A stretch of 13,335 nt of DNA from an uncultured Fusobacterium sp. (GTDB taxonomy: Bacteria > Fusobacteriota > Fusobacteriia > Fusobacteriales > Fusobacteriaceae), in contig UQOH01000056.1 of assembly GCA_900542625.1 (NCBI GenBank), positions 1 to 13,335 on the forward strand, in the 5' to 3' direction. The position numbers were made by a program, and so were the translations under genes. Positions 1-5,896 of this stretch are shown piece after piece; positions within the stretch are counted from its first letter, which is position 1; each line of letters begins with the position of its first letter. The notes beneath the pieces are model-generated. The model saw only the letters and a program-made list of their open reading frames with translations, made no database searches and had not been told where the DNA came from.

Positions 1-60
1 AGATATTTTTAAAATCGAAAATTTCATTTTTGCACTATTTATATTTTTTAATAAAAATCT

Positions 61-1977
61 CTATGAAAATAAATTTTTTATAAGGAGCTCTTTAAGTTTT
101 AGGTTATCAATACTAAGATTTAAAGAGTTTCTTAAATTTGTAAGCCTTTCTTCGTTTAAATACTGTTCATCAATAAAGTTTTCTACTTTCAGCATTTCCA
201 TATCATCATCTGTGAAAGAATTAATTACTTTAAGGAATTTTTCTCCATAGTTTTTAAATTTCTGATTTCCTATACCACGGATTTTTAACATTTCCCAGCG
301 GTTTTTAGGTTTTTTCTCAGCCATTTCAATAAGAGTAAGATCTGAGAAAATAATATACGGAGCAACATTTTCCTCCTGACTTATCTCTTTTCTCAACTTA
401 TTAAGATTTTCAAAAAGAGGATCTTCATAATAATCAAAAGAAACAGTTTCATTTGAACGCCTTGAAATTCTTTTCTCATCTTTTAAAATTAAATAAGAAG
501 TTTTGTTAAGCTGAACAGTTGGAAAACTTCCTGCACTAAGTTCCAAACACTCTTCTGAAATAAGAAAATTTACAAACTCTTCAATCCACTCTCTGTCTTT
601 ATCCTGCATAATTCCAAAAGTAGAAAGAGAGTTGTAGCCTTTTCTTTCAATTTTAGTATCTGACTTTCCAAGAAGGATATTTACAAGTGTAGAAATTCCA
701 ATGCTTTCTTTTGCACGTCCTATGCAGGATATAACTTTTTTTGATTCAGTAGTAAGGTTTTCCACATCAGTAGCTTTTTTGCAGTTTCCGCAGTTTCCAC
801 AATAACTTTTTATACGTTTATCTCCAAAATATTGAAGAATAAACTCTCTGTAACATCCTTCCAGATAAGCATACTCAACCATTTTATCTAGTTTCTTTCT
901 TTTTATCTGTTTTATCTTGTCGGTTGTTTCTTCGTTGTTAATAATAAAAAATTCCTGAGTGGCAATATCCTCTTCAAAGAAAAGAAGAACAGCCTCACTT
1001 GCAACACCATCTCTTCCGGCACGTCCTGCCTCTTGATAATAGCTTTCCAAGTCCTTTGGAATATTTCTGTGAATAACAAATCTCACGTTTGATTTATCAA
1101 TTCCCATTCCAAAAGCATTGGTTGCAACCATGATTTCTATATCATCTTTTAAAAATTTATCCTGAAAAGATGTTCTTTCTTGTTCAGTAAGCCCCGCATG
1201 ATATTTTCCTACACTAAATCCTTTCATTTCAAGATAAGCATAAAGATTGTCTACCTCTTTTCTGGTAGAGGCATAAATAATTCCCGATTTATTTTTATGC
1301 TCTTTAAGATATCTTACAATATATGCTTCAGGAACAACTCCTCTTTCAACTTTGAAGAAAATATTTTCCCTGTCAAAGCCGTCAACATAGTGAAAACATC
1401 TGTCCATGTTAAGAAGTTTCTGAATATCTTCACGGACTCTTGGAGTGGCTGTTGCAGTAAGAGCAAGAATCTGTATAGGTTTTCCCATTGCTTTTATAAA
1501 TTTTGGAATTTCAAGATAACTTTTTCTGAAGTCATGTCCCCATTGTGAGATACAGTGAGCCTCATCAACAGCTATAAGAGATATATCTATCCCTTTCATA
1601 AAGTTTATAAATTTTTCATTTATTATTCTTTCAGGAGCAAGATATATTATCTTAACCTTTCCTGATTTTATTTTTCTTAAAGAACTTACATATTCCTCTT
1701 TTGATAAAGTAGAGTTTAAATACAAAGCATTTACCCCAAGAATTTTCAGAGCATCTACCTGGTCTTTCATCAGAGAAATAAGAGGAGAGATAACAAGAGT
1801 AATTCCGGGAAAAATAAGAGCAGGAATCTGATAACAGATAGATTTTCCTCCTCCTGTTGACATAACTCCAAGAGTATCCCTTCTGTTTAAAACACTGCTT
1901 ATAATATGTCCCTGTCCCTTTCTGAAAGAATCATATCCATATATTTGTTTTAAAAGTTTTAGTGCTTCTTTTTTCAT
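61..1977 (-). CDS. recQ: ATP-dependent DNA helicase RecQ
   Basis: This is a 3'-5' superfamily 2 DNA helicase that unwinds forks and recombination intermediates in the cytoplasm. All the expected RecQ parts are visible in order. The first RecA-like domain has Walker A STGGGKS at residues 40-46, DEAH at 138-141 and LTATAT at 173-178. The second RecA-like domain has motif VI with QEAGRAGRDG at about 315-324. A zinc-binding cluster follows with Cys375, Cys393, Cys396 and Cys399, then an RQC winged-helix region at about 405-505 and a C-terminal HRDC-like domain at about 520-590. At 638 residues it is slightly longer than E. coli RecQ (about 610), with a charged tail after the HRDC. The start is supported by an AAGGA ribosome binding site six bases upstream. 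It lies 28 bases after the exonuclease gene and is probably co-transcribed with it. No terminator hairpin is seen after its TAG stop, so transcription may continue off the left edge. Confidence 0.97.
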   Translation of the reverse strand: MKKEALKLLKQIYGYDSFRKGQGHIISSVLNRRDTLGVMSTGGGKSICYQIPALIFPGITLVISPLISLMKDQVDALKILGVNALYLNSTLSKEEYVSSLRKIKSGKVKIIYLAPERIINEKFINFMKGIDISLIAVDEAHCISQWGHDFRKSYLEIPKFIKAMGKPIQILALTATATPRVREDIQKLLNMDRCFHYVDGFDRENIFFKVERGVVPEAYIVRYLKEHKNKSGIIYASTRKEVDNLYAYLEMKGFSVGKYHAGLTEQERTSFQDKFLKDDIEIMVATNAFGMGIDKSNVRFVIHRNIPKDLESYYQEAGRAGRDGVASEAVLLFFEEDIATQEFFIINNEETTDKIKQIKRKKLDKMVEYAYLEGCYREFILQYFGDKRIKSYCGNCGNCKKATDVENLTTESKKVISCIGRAKESIGISTLVNILLGKSDTKIERKGYNSLSTFGIMQDKDREWIEEFVNFLISEECLELSAGSFPTVQLNKTSYLILKDEKRISRRSNETVSFDYYEDPLFENLNKLRKEISQEENVAPYIIFSDLTLIEMAEKKPKNRWEMLKIRGIGNQKFKNYGEKFLKVINSFTDDDMEMLKVENFIDEQYLNEERLTNLRNSLNLSIDNLKLKELLIKNLFS

Positions 1978-2005
1978 TCAATATCCTTTATAAATTATTG
2001 TATTA

Positions 2006-2602
2006 TTATTTTGAGTTTAAAAACAGCATAGCATTTCTGTCAAAGTTTTTACACATCATTCTGAAAACTTTTGCAGTAACTTTTACATCATCAAGACTGC
2101 TGTGAAAAGAATAACAGCTTACATCGATATTATAGAATTCAGCTGTTTCAGAAAGTTTTGGATTTTTGTATCCATAGGCAGAGGGAATTTTTAAAATGCT
2201 TTTGTTTGATGTCATTGTATCAAAAATATTTGGTGTATCAATATATTTTTCAATATATTTTAAGTCAAACTTAATATTGTGTGCAATAAAATGTCTAGTT
2301 TCCTTACAAAAATTTTTAAAGCTTTCAATATCATCATAGAAAAACTCTGGATAGGAATGTCCCTCTCTTCTTTTGGTAATTTCTTCTTTAGTAAGACCAT
2401 TTACACAAATGGCATCAGGGTTTTCTTTTTCTCCCTCTTTAAGATAATAATATCTGTCGTAAGTTTCAAATTCTTTTAAAAATATTTTCTTTTCTAAGTC
2501 ATAAAATACTTTTACAGCAGAAATAGAAAGAACAGAGCAATCAATAGTAAGTCCGTTTGTTTCTGTATCAAAAATAATAAGAGGTATAATTTTTGAAACC
2601 AT
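2006..2602 (-). CDS. DnaQ-like DEDDh 3'-5' exonuclease
   Basis: This is a 198-residue stand-alone member of the DnaQ/RNase T exonuclease superfamily. All three exonuclease motifs are visible: ExoI FDTETNG with Asp12 and Glu14, ExoII HNIKFD with Asp113, and ExoIII HSSLDD with His167 and Asp172. These are the four acidic metal ligands plus the general-base histidine of the DEDDh class, so the enzyme should be an active two-metal 3'-5' nuclease. It carries no polymerase or UvrC/GIY-YIG fusion, so it is not obviously a Pol III epsilon subunit; the substrate (proofreading, DNA repair or RNA trimming) cannot be told from sequence. The ATG is preceded by AAGGAG nine bases upstream. It is first in a two-gene unit with recQ (28-base gap). 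Helicase-exonuclease cooperation, as in the eukaryotic WRN protein, is an inference from this neighbourhood only. Confidence 0.88.
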   Translation of the reverse strand: MVSKIIPLIIFDTETNGLTIDCSVLSISAVKVFYDLEKKIFLKEFETYDRYYYLKEGEKENPDAICVNGLTKEEITKRREGHSYPEFFYDDIESFKNFCKETRHFIAHNIKFDLKYIEKYIDTPNIFDTMTSNKSILKIPSAYGYKNPKLSETAEFYNIDVSCYSFHSSLDDVKVTAKVFRMMCKNFDRNAMLFLNSK

Positions 2603-2641
2603 AAATTTTTCTCCTTTTTCTGAAAAATAAAATAATTGCTT

Positions 2642-2655
2642 ACTATATTACTATA
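2642..2655 (-). promoter_or_regulatory. possible -10 elements of the exonuclease-recQ promoter
   Basis: On the minus strand, two copies of TATAGT lie at 2650-2655 and 2642-2647, about 40-50 bases upstream of the exonuclease ATG. No good -35 hexamer sits at the right distance from either copy, so this is a weak assignment. A promoter is expected here because the next gene upstream (ferredoxin) is divergent and cannot supply transcription. Confidence 0.3.
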
Positions 2656-2758
2656 CATGATAAGCAGGAAAATTAAAAGAGAAATTTGTAAAAAATAAAA
2701 TTAATTTGAAAATCAAAAGATTTGTGCTCTAAAATGAAACACTTTTATTAAATAGTTC

Positions 2759-2787
2759 TTGACATTTTTTTATTTATACTGTATATT
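2759..2787 (+). promoter_or_regulatory. sigma-70-type promoter of the ferredoxin gene
   Basis: A perfect -35 TTGACA at 2759-2764 is followed by a 17-base spacer and the -10 TATATT at 2782-2787. Transcription would start near 2794, giving a leader of about 54 bases. This is one of the best promoter matches in the window and fits a gene made in large amounts. A second TATACT at 2775-2780 is too close to the -35 to be the functional -10. Confidence 0.8.
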
Positions 2788-2847
2788 AAAGTTATCACCA
2801 AAGTAATAAAATAAAATTTAAAGTTTAGAACATTTAGGAGGTAGAAA

Positions 2848-3018
2848 ATGCACGTAATAGACAAAGAAACTTGTGTAGGATGTGGAGCTTGTGAAGGAAC
2901 TTGTCCAGTAGGAGCAATATCTGCAACTGACGACGGAAAATTCGCAATCGGAGACGCTTGTGTTGATTGTGGAGCTTGCGCTGGTGGATGTCCAGTAGGA
3001 GCTATCGCAGCTGAGTAG
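2848..3018 (+). CDS. 2[4Fe-4S] ferredoxin, clostridial type
   Basis: This complete 56-residue protein is the only plus-strand gene in the window. It starts MHVIDKETCVGCGAC and holds two CxxCxxCxxxCP motifs: Cys9, 12, 15, 19 and Cys38, 41, 44, 48. These are the ligands of two [4Fe-4S] clusters, the hallmark of small clostridial-type ferredoxins, which carry low-potential electrons in the cytoplasm between enzymes such as pyruvate:ferredoxin oxidoreductase, hydrogenase and the Rnf complex (family knowledge; no partner is encoded here). AGGAGG at 2836-2841, six bases before the ATG, is a full consensus ribosome binding site. It has its own promoter and terminator, so it is monocistronic. By my count 82 of 171 bases are G or C (48%), far above the AT-rich neighbours; this reflects the Gly/Ala/Cys-rich composition and probably high expression and need not mean transfer. 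The two halves are an internal duplication. Confidence 0.96.
   Translation: MHVIDKETCVGCGACEGTCPVGAISATDDGKFAIGDACVDCGACAGGCPVGAIAAE
2872..3009 (+). repeat. internal duplication inside the ferredoxin gene
   Basis: The two cluster-binding halves are still similar at DNA level. Bases 2872-2922 and 2959-3009 match at 37 of 51 positions by my count, at a constant offset of 87 bases. They share the exact blocks tgtggagcttg (2881-2891 and 2968-2978) and tgtccagtaggagc (2902-2915 and 2989-3002). This is the ancient duplication known in this ferredoxin family, not a recent event. Confidence 0.75.
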
Positions 3019-3040
3019 TTTCTAATTAGAAATTAATCTG

Positions 3041-3071
3041 AAAATCCAGAGAGAAATCTCTGGATTTTTTT
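3041..3071 (+). terminator. intrinsic terminator of the ferredoxin gene
   Basis: A perfect 12-bp stem (3041-3052 with 3057-3068, core AATCCAGAGA) closed by a GAAA tetraloop is followed by a run of seven T on the plus strand. It starts 22 bases after the ferredoxin stop. The A-run on the left arm means it could also act weakly on transcripts arriving from the minus-strand transporter gene. Confidence 0.92.
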
Positions 3072-3130
3072 GTTTATATTAAATTTTTTAATAATAAGAA
3101 AAAGGAAAAAATAAGTTAATAATATTTTAA

Positions 3131-3162
3131 AATAAAAAACCGCAGCGGATAACTGCGGTTTT
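3131..3162 (-). terminator. intrinsic terminator of the glsA-transporter operon
   Basis: An inverted repeat (3136-3145 with 3153-3162, core ACCGCAG/CTGCGGT, seven-base loop) lies 22 bases after the transporter stop codon. Read on the minus strand, the stem is followed by a T-rich tract (complement of 3131-3139), as expected of a Rho-independent terminator. With the ferredoxin terminator it separates two convergent units. Confidence 0.88.
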
Positions 3163-3184
3163 AGTTATTAAACTTTAAAGATAA

Positions 3185-4609
3185 TTAGTCGTCCCAGCAC
3201 TCTGTATTTTTAAGATTAGGAATATCTTTTGCTCTGAATACAGGGTTTTTACCTTCTTTTCTCTGCTTAATATAGTCTTTAATAACTGATATAGCAATAG
3301 GAGAAAGAAGAGTGATAACAAGGATATTGATTAAAGCCATAATACCCATGAATAAGTCTGCCATGTTCCATACAGTACCAAGTTTTGCAACTGAACCGAT
3401 ATAAACAGCAACTAGAACAAATACTCTGAAAATAAATAAGCTTGATTTATTTTTAGAGATATAGCTTAAGTTAGCTTCTCCATAATAGTAGTTTCCTATT
3501 ACAGAACTGAAAGCAAATAGGAAGATACATAAAGTTACAAAGTGAATTCCCCAAGTTCCAACAGAATGAGCAAGAGCCATTTGAGTTAATTTTATTCCTT
3601 CAAATCCTTGGCTGTAAGCTTCTTGATAATCTGGATATAATAGAACGATGAAAGCTGTAGCACTACAAACTATTATAGTGTCAACGAATACACCGAATGC
3701 TTGTAATAATCCCTGTTTAACTGGGTGAGAAACATTAGAAATAGCAGCAGCATTTGGAGCAGATCCCATACCAGCTTCGTTAGAGTATAATCCTCTTTTT
3801 ACCCCTTGAAGAATTACAACTCCAAGTCCTCCACCAACAGCTTGTTTTATTCCAAAAGCATTTTCTATTATATGGATGAATAATCTAGGTAATTCAGTTA
3901 TATTTAAAACTAAAACAATAATTGCAACAAGAATGTAAGCAACAGCCATAACAGGAACTATAACTGCAGATACGTTTGCGATTCTCTCAGTTCCTCCAAA
4001 TATTACAGCAGCAGTTAAAGCTGTAACTATTGCTCCGCCTATATAAAGACTTAGTCCAAAAGAACCTTGAAGAGCAGAAGTTATTGTATTTGCCTGAACA
4101 GTATTGAATATGATAGCAAAAGTTACTATAACTATAACAGAGAATAAAGCACCTAATTTTTTCATTCCAAGAGCTTTTTCCATATAGTATGAAGGTCCTC
4201 CTCTGAAAGAACCGTCTTCATTTTTCACTTTATAAACTTGTGCTAAAGTATTTTCAACCAAACTTGTTGCTCCTCCAAGAAGTGCAATCAGCCACATCCA
4301 GAATACTGCTCCGGGACCTCCGATAGAGATAGCTATTGCTATTCCTGCAAGGTTACCTGTACCAACGTGAGATGCAACAGCAATACAGAATGCCTGGAAT
4401 CCTGTAACCTGTCCTGCCAGTTTCTTTTCACCGTCTTTAAGAGAAGATAATCTTCCTGTGATTAAAGAAACCATATCTCCTATTAATCTACCTTGTGCAA
4501 AACCTGATCTTACAGTAAAGAATAATCCTAATGCGATCAGAAGTCCTATTAAGATATAAGACCATAAATAATTGTTAAGTGTTCCTACTAATGAATTTAA
4601 AAAATCCAT
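3185..4609 (-). CDS. AGCS-family sodium:amino acid symporter (alanine/glycine/glutamine)
   Basis: This is a 474-residue polytopic inner-membrane protein of the alanine or glycine:cation symporter family, which imports small neutral amino acids with Na+ or H+. Family landmarks include GTGNLAGIAIAISIGGPGAV at about 83-102, immediately followed by FWMWLIALLGG, and the conserved SNEAGMGSAP at 276-285. About ten or eleven hydrophobic segments are visible, beginning near residues 15-33, and the charged C-terminus (about 447-474) should be cytoplasmic. Length is normal for the family. The ATG is preceded by an unusually G-rich ribosome binding site, AAGGGGG at 4615-4621, five bases upstream. It is the second gene after glsA (54-base gap) and is followed directly by a terminator. 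In Bacillus subtilis the glutaminase gene is likewise paired with an AGCS member (glsA-glnT), so glutamine is the best substrate guess; alanine or glycine cannot be excluded from sequence. Confidence 0.93.
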   Translation of the reverse strand: MDFLNSLVGTLNNYLWSYILIGLLIALGLFFTVRSGFAQGRLIGDMVSLITGRLSSLKDGEKKLAGQVTGFQAFCIAVASHVGTGNLAGIAIAISIGGPGAVFWMWLIALLGGATSLVENTLAQVYKVKNEDGSFRGGPSYYMEKALGMKKLGALFSVIVIVTFAIIFNTVQANTITSALQGSFGLSLYIGGAIVTALTAAVIFGGTERIANVSAVIVPVMAVAYILVAIIVLVLNITELPRLFIHIIENAFGIKQAVGGGLGVVILQGVKRGLYSNEAGMGSAPNAAAISNVSHPVKQGLLQAFGVFVDTIIVCSATAFIVLLYPDYQEAYSQGFEGIKLTQMALAHSVGTWGIHFVTLCIFLFAFSSVIGNYYYGEANLSYISKNKSSLFIFRVFVLVAVYIGSVAKLGTVWNMADLFMGIMALINILVITLLSPIAISVIKDYIKQRKEGKNPVFRAKDIPNLKNTECWDD

Positions 4610-4663
4610 ACTTACCCCCTTTTATTTAATTAAAATATATTGTTACCTTAATTTATTTTTTGA

Positions 4664-5578
4664 TTAAAATATAGTTAGTTTAAGTTCTTTTGATAAAAAC
4701 TCAAGCATTGCACAACCTGCAACTGAGTTTCCTTTCTTGTCAAGAGATGGTCCATATACCCCTATTCCCATTTTTCCGGGAACAACAGATACAATTCCTC
4801 CACCTACTCCACTTTTTGAAGGTATTCCCACTCTTACAGCAAACTCTCCTGAGCTGTCATACATTCCGCATGTAACCATAAGAGTTTTTACTATTGTAGC
4901 AACTCTTGGAGTAATAATCTGAGCTCCTGTGCTTGTTTTTCCGTCTCTTGCAAGGAACAGTCCCAATCTAGCAAGGTTTCTTGCTGTTGCTTCAATAGAA
5001 CATTGTTTAAAGTATACATCAAGAGCATCTTCAACATTTCCGTCAATTATTCCCTGATCTTTTAAGAAATATCCCATAGCTCTGTTTCTGTTTCCTGTTT
5101 CAGATTCTCCACAGTAGATTTTGTAGTTTACATCAAGAGTGTCATCTTCTGTAATTTTTCTTACAAAGTCCAGTAGTCTTTCAAATTTTTCTCTGGCATC
5201 TTTCCCTTTTATCATAGAGCTTACTGCGATTGCTCCGGCATTTATAAGCGGATTATAAGGTTTTTTTCTGCTTGATGTTTCAAGTTTTTTAATAGAGTTG
5301 AAGGGATCTCCTGTAGGTTCCATTCCCACTTTGCTAAAAACGTACTCTTCACCGTTATCAAGAATAGCAAGCATAAGTGAAATTATTTTTGATATACTTT
5401 GAATAGTAAATTTTTCGTCACAGTCTCCTGCACAGTATTCATTTCCTTCTACATCATACACACATATTCCCAGAGCATCTTTTCTTGCTTTATCTAGTTC
5501 TGGTATGTAGTTTGCAACTTCACCAAACTTTGTTTTTCCTTGGTTGTTTGTAACCAGATTTTTCAATAAATCTTTCAT
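4664..5578 (-). CDS. glsA: glutaminase A
   Basis: This enzyme hydrolyses L-glutamine to L-glutamate and ammonia; it has the serine beta-lactamase-like fold of bacterial and mitochondrial glutaminases. At 304 residues it has the usual bacterial length and lacks the ankyrin or STAS extensions of longer forms. Visible catalytic and substrate residues are the Ser61-x-x-Lys64 pair (QSISK), Asn113 in NPLINAGA, Glu158 and Asn165 in GESETGNRN, Tyr189, Tyr240 and the SGVGGGI loop at 256-262 with Val258; all family positions I could check are retained. The start is supported by GGAGG at 5585-5589, six bases upstream. It is first in an operon with the AGCS transporter, suggesting coupled uptake and deamidation. 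The product glutamate can be fermented in anaerobes, and the ammonia released can buffer acid (known roles of the family; which applies here is inference). Its promoter is at 5664-5692. Confidence 0.96.
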   Translation of the reverse strand: MKDLLKNLVTNNQGKTKFGEVANYIPELDKARKDALGICVYDVEGNEYCAGDCDEKFTIQSISKIISLMLAILDNGEEYVFSKVGMEPTGDPFNSIKKLETSSRKKPYNPLINAGAIAVSSMIKGKDAREKFERLLDFVRKITEDDTLDVNYKIYCGESETGNRNRAMGYFLKDQGIIDGNVEDALDVYFKQCSIEATARNLARLGLFLARDGKTSTGAQIITPRVATIVKTLMVTCGMYDSSGEFAVRVGIPSKSGVGGGIVSVVPGKMGIGVYGPSLDKKGNSVAGCAMLEFLSKELKLTIF

Positions 5579-5663
5579 TTCTTTCCTCCGTGATAGCTTT
5601 TAAAACACTTTTTACAGAAAAAATATTTTTCAGTTACTAAAAAAGCATTTTTCTTACTATATT

Positions 5664-5692
5664 AATATATACCTTTATCTTTATTACGTCAA
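5664..5692 (-). promoter_or_regulatory. sigma-70-type promoter of glsA
   Basis: Read on the minus strand, -35 TTGACG (5687-5692), a 17-base spacer and -10 TATATT (5664-5669) lie upstream of glsA. Transcription would begin near 5657, giving a leader of nearly 80 bases with no obvious riboswitch or strong hairpin. The hexamers are close to those of the ferredoxin promoter. Confidence 0.75.
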
Positions 5693-5712
5693 TATATTTT
5701 TGAGATATTGTG

Positions 5713-5731
5713 CATATATCTTTTATATATG
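5713..5731. repeat. 7-bp inverted repeat upstream of the glsA promoter
   Basis: CATATAT (5713-5719) and ATATATG (5725-5731) form a perfect inverted repeat with a five-base spacer, centred about 65 bases upstream of the predicted glsA start point. That position suits an activator site. In such AT-rich DNA a repeat of this kind can also arise by chance, and no known operator consensus was recognised. Confidence 0.3.
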
Positions 5732-5835
5732 TTTCCGGGAAAAAAGTCATCTATTTTTTGCATTTTCTTTTTTCAAAAAATCGATATACTAAATATATTT
5801 TTTAAATTAATTTGATATATTAAAAATTTAAAAAT
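5732..5835. other. AT-rich spacer between the glsA control region and the topA terminator
   Basis: This is the remainder of the 318-base gene-free stretch between glsA and topA. It is mostly A/T, with frequent stops in all frames. I see no small gene, RNA structure or repeat in it beyond simple A and T runs. Confidence 0.6.
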
Positions 5836-5888
5836 AAAAAGGCTGTATAATTTTATTTCTTGTTTTCTCGCTTTATACAGCCTTTTTT
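5836..5888 (-). terminator. long-loop intrinsic terminator after topA
   Basis: A perfect 15-bp inverted repeat (5836-5850 with 5873-5887, core GGCTGTATAA/TTATACAGCC) encloses a 22-base A/T-rich loop and begins within ten bases of the topA stop. On the minus strand the stem is followed by a U-rich tract, the complement of 5821-5840. The opposite strand also ends in a T-run (5883-5888), so it may work both ways. The loop is unusually long for an intrinsic terminator. Confidence 0.85.
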
Positions 5889-5896
5889 AATTTTTA

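Noticed and set aside
1..27. Minus-strand ATG at 25-27 opening a frame (MKFSILKIS) to the left edge, possibly the next gene after recQ.
   Set aside because: Only nine codons are visible and there is no Shine-Dalgarno sequence upstream. It may be real, but it cannot be supported from this window.
1180..1548. 122-codon plus-strand ORF inside recQ, and similar plus-strand ORFs inside the other minus-strand genes.
   Set aside because: They lie fully antisense to well-conserved coding sequences, are rich in Phe, Ser and Ile as expected from reading AT-rich antisense DNA, and show no recognisable motif or ribosome binding site.
2872..3009. Direct repeat in the ferredoxin gene considered as a recent tandem duplication or mobile-element trace.
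   Set aside because: The two copies encode the two iron-sulfur cluster halves known throughout this protein family and differ at about a quarter of bases, so this is an old family feature.
2848..3018. Horizontal transfer of the ferredoxin gene because of its higher G+C.
   Set aside because: The excess is explained by Gly, Ala and Cys codons and the preferred codon use of a highly expressed protein; no mobile element flanks it.
4610..4663. Palindrome TTTAATTAAA (4625-4634) and a possible second promoter in the glsA-transporter gap.
   Set aside because: Ten bases of pure A/T palindrome are expected by chance in this DNA, and no -35 hexamer at a suitable distance was found.
5579..5663. Riboswitch or attenuator in the glsA leader.
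   Set aside because: The leader of nearly 80 bases has no strong stem, and no terminator-like hairpin precedes the ribosome binding site.
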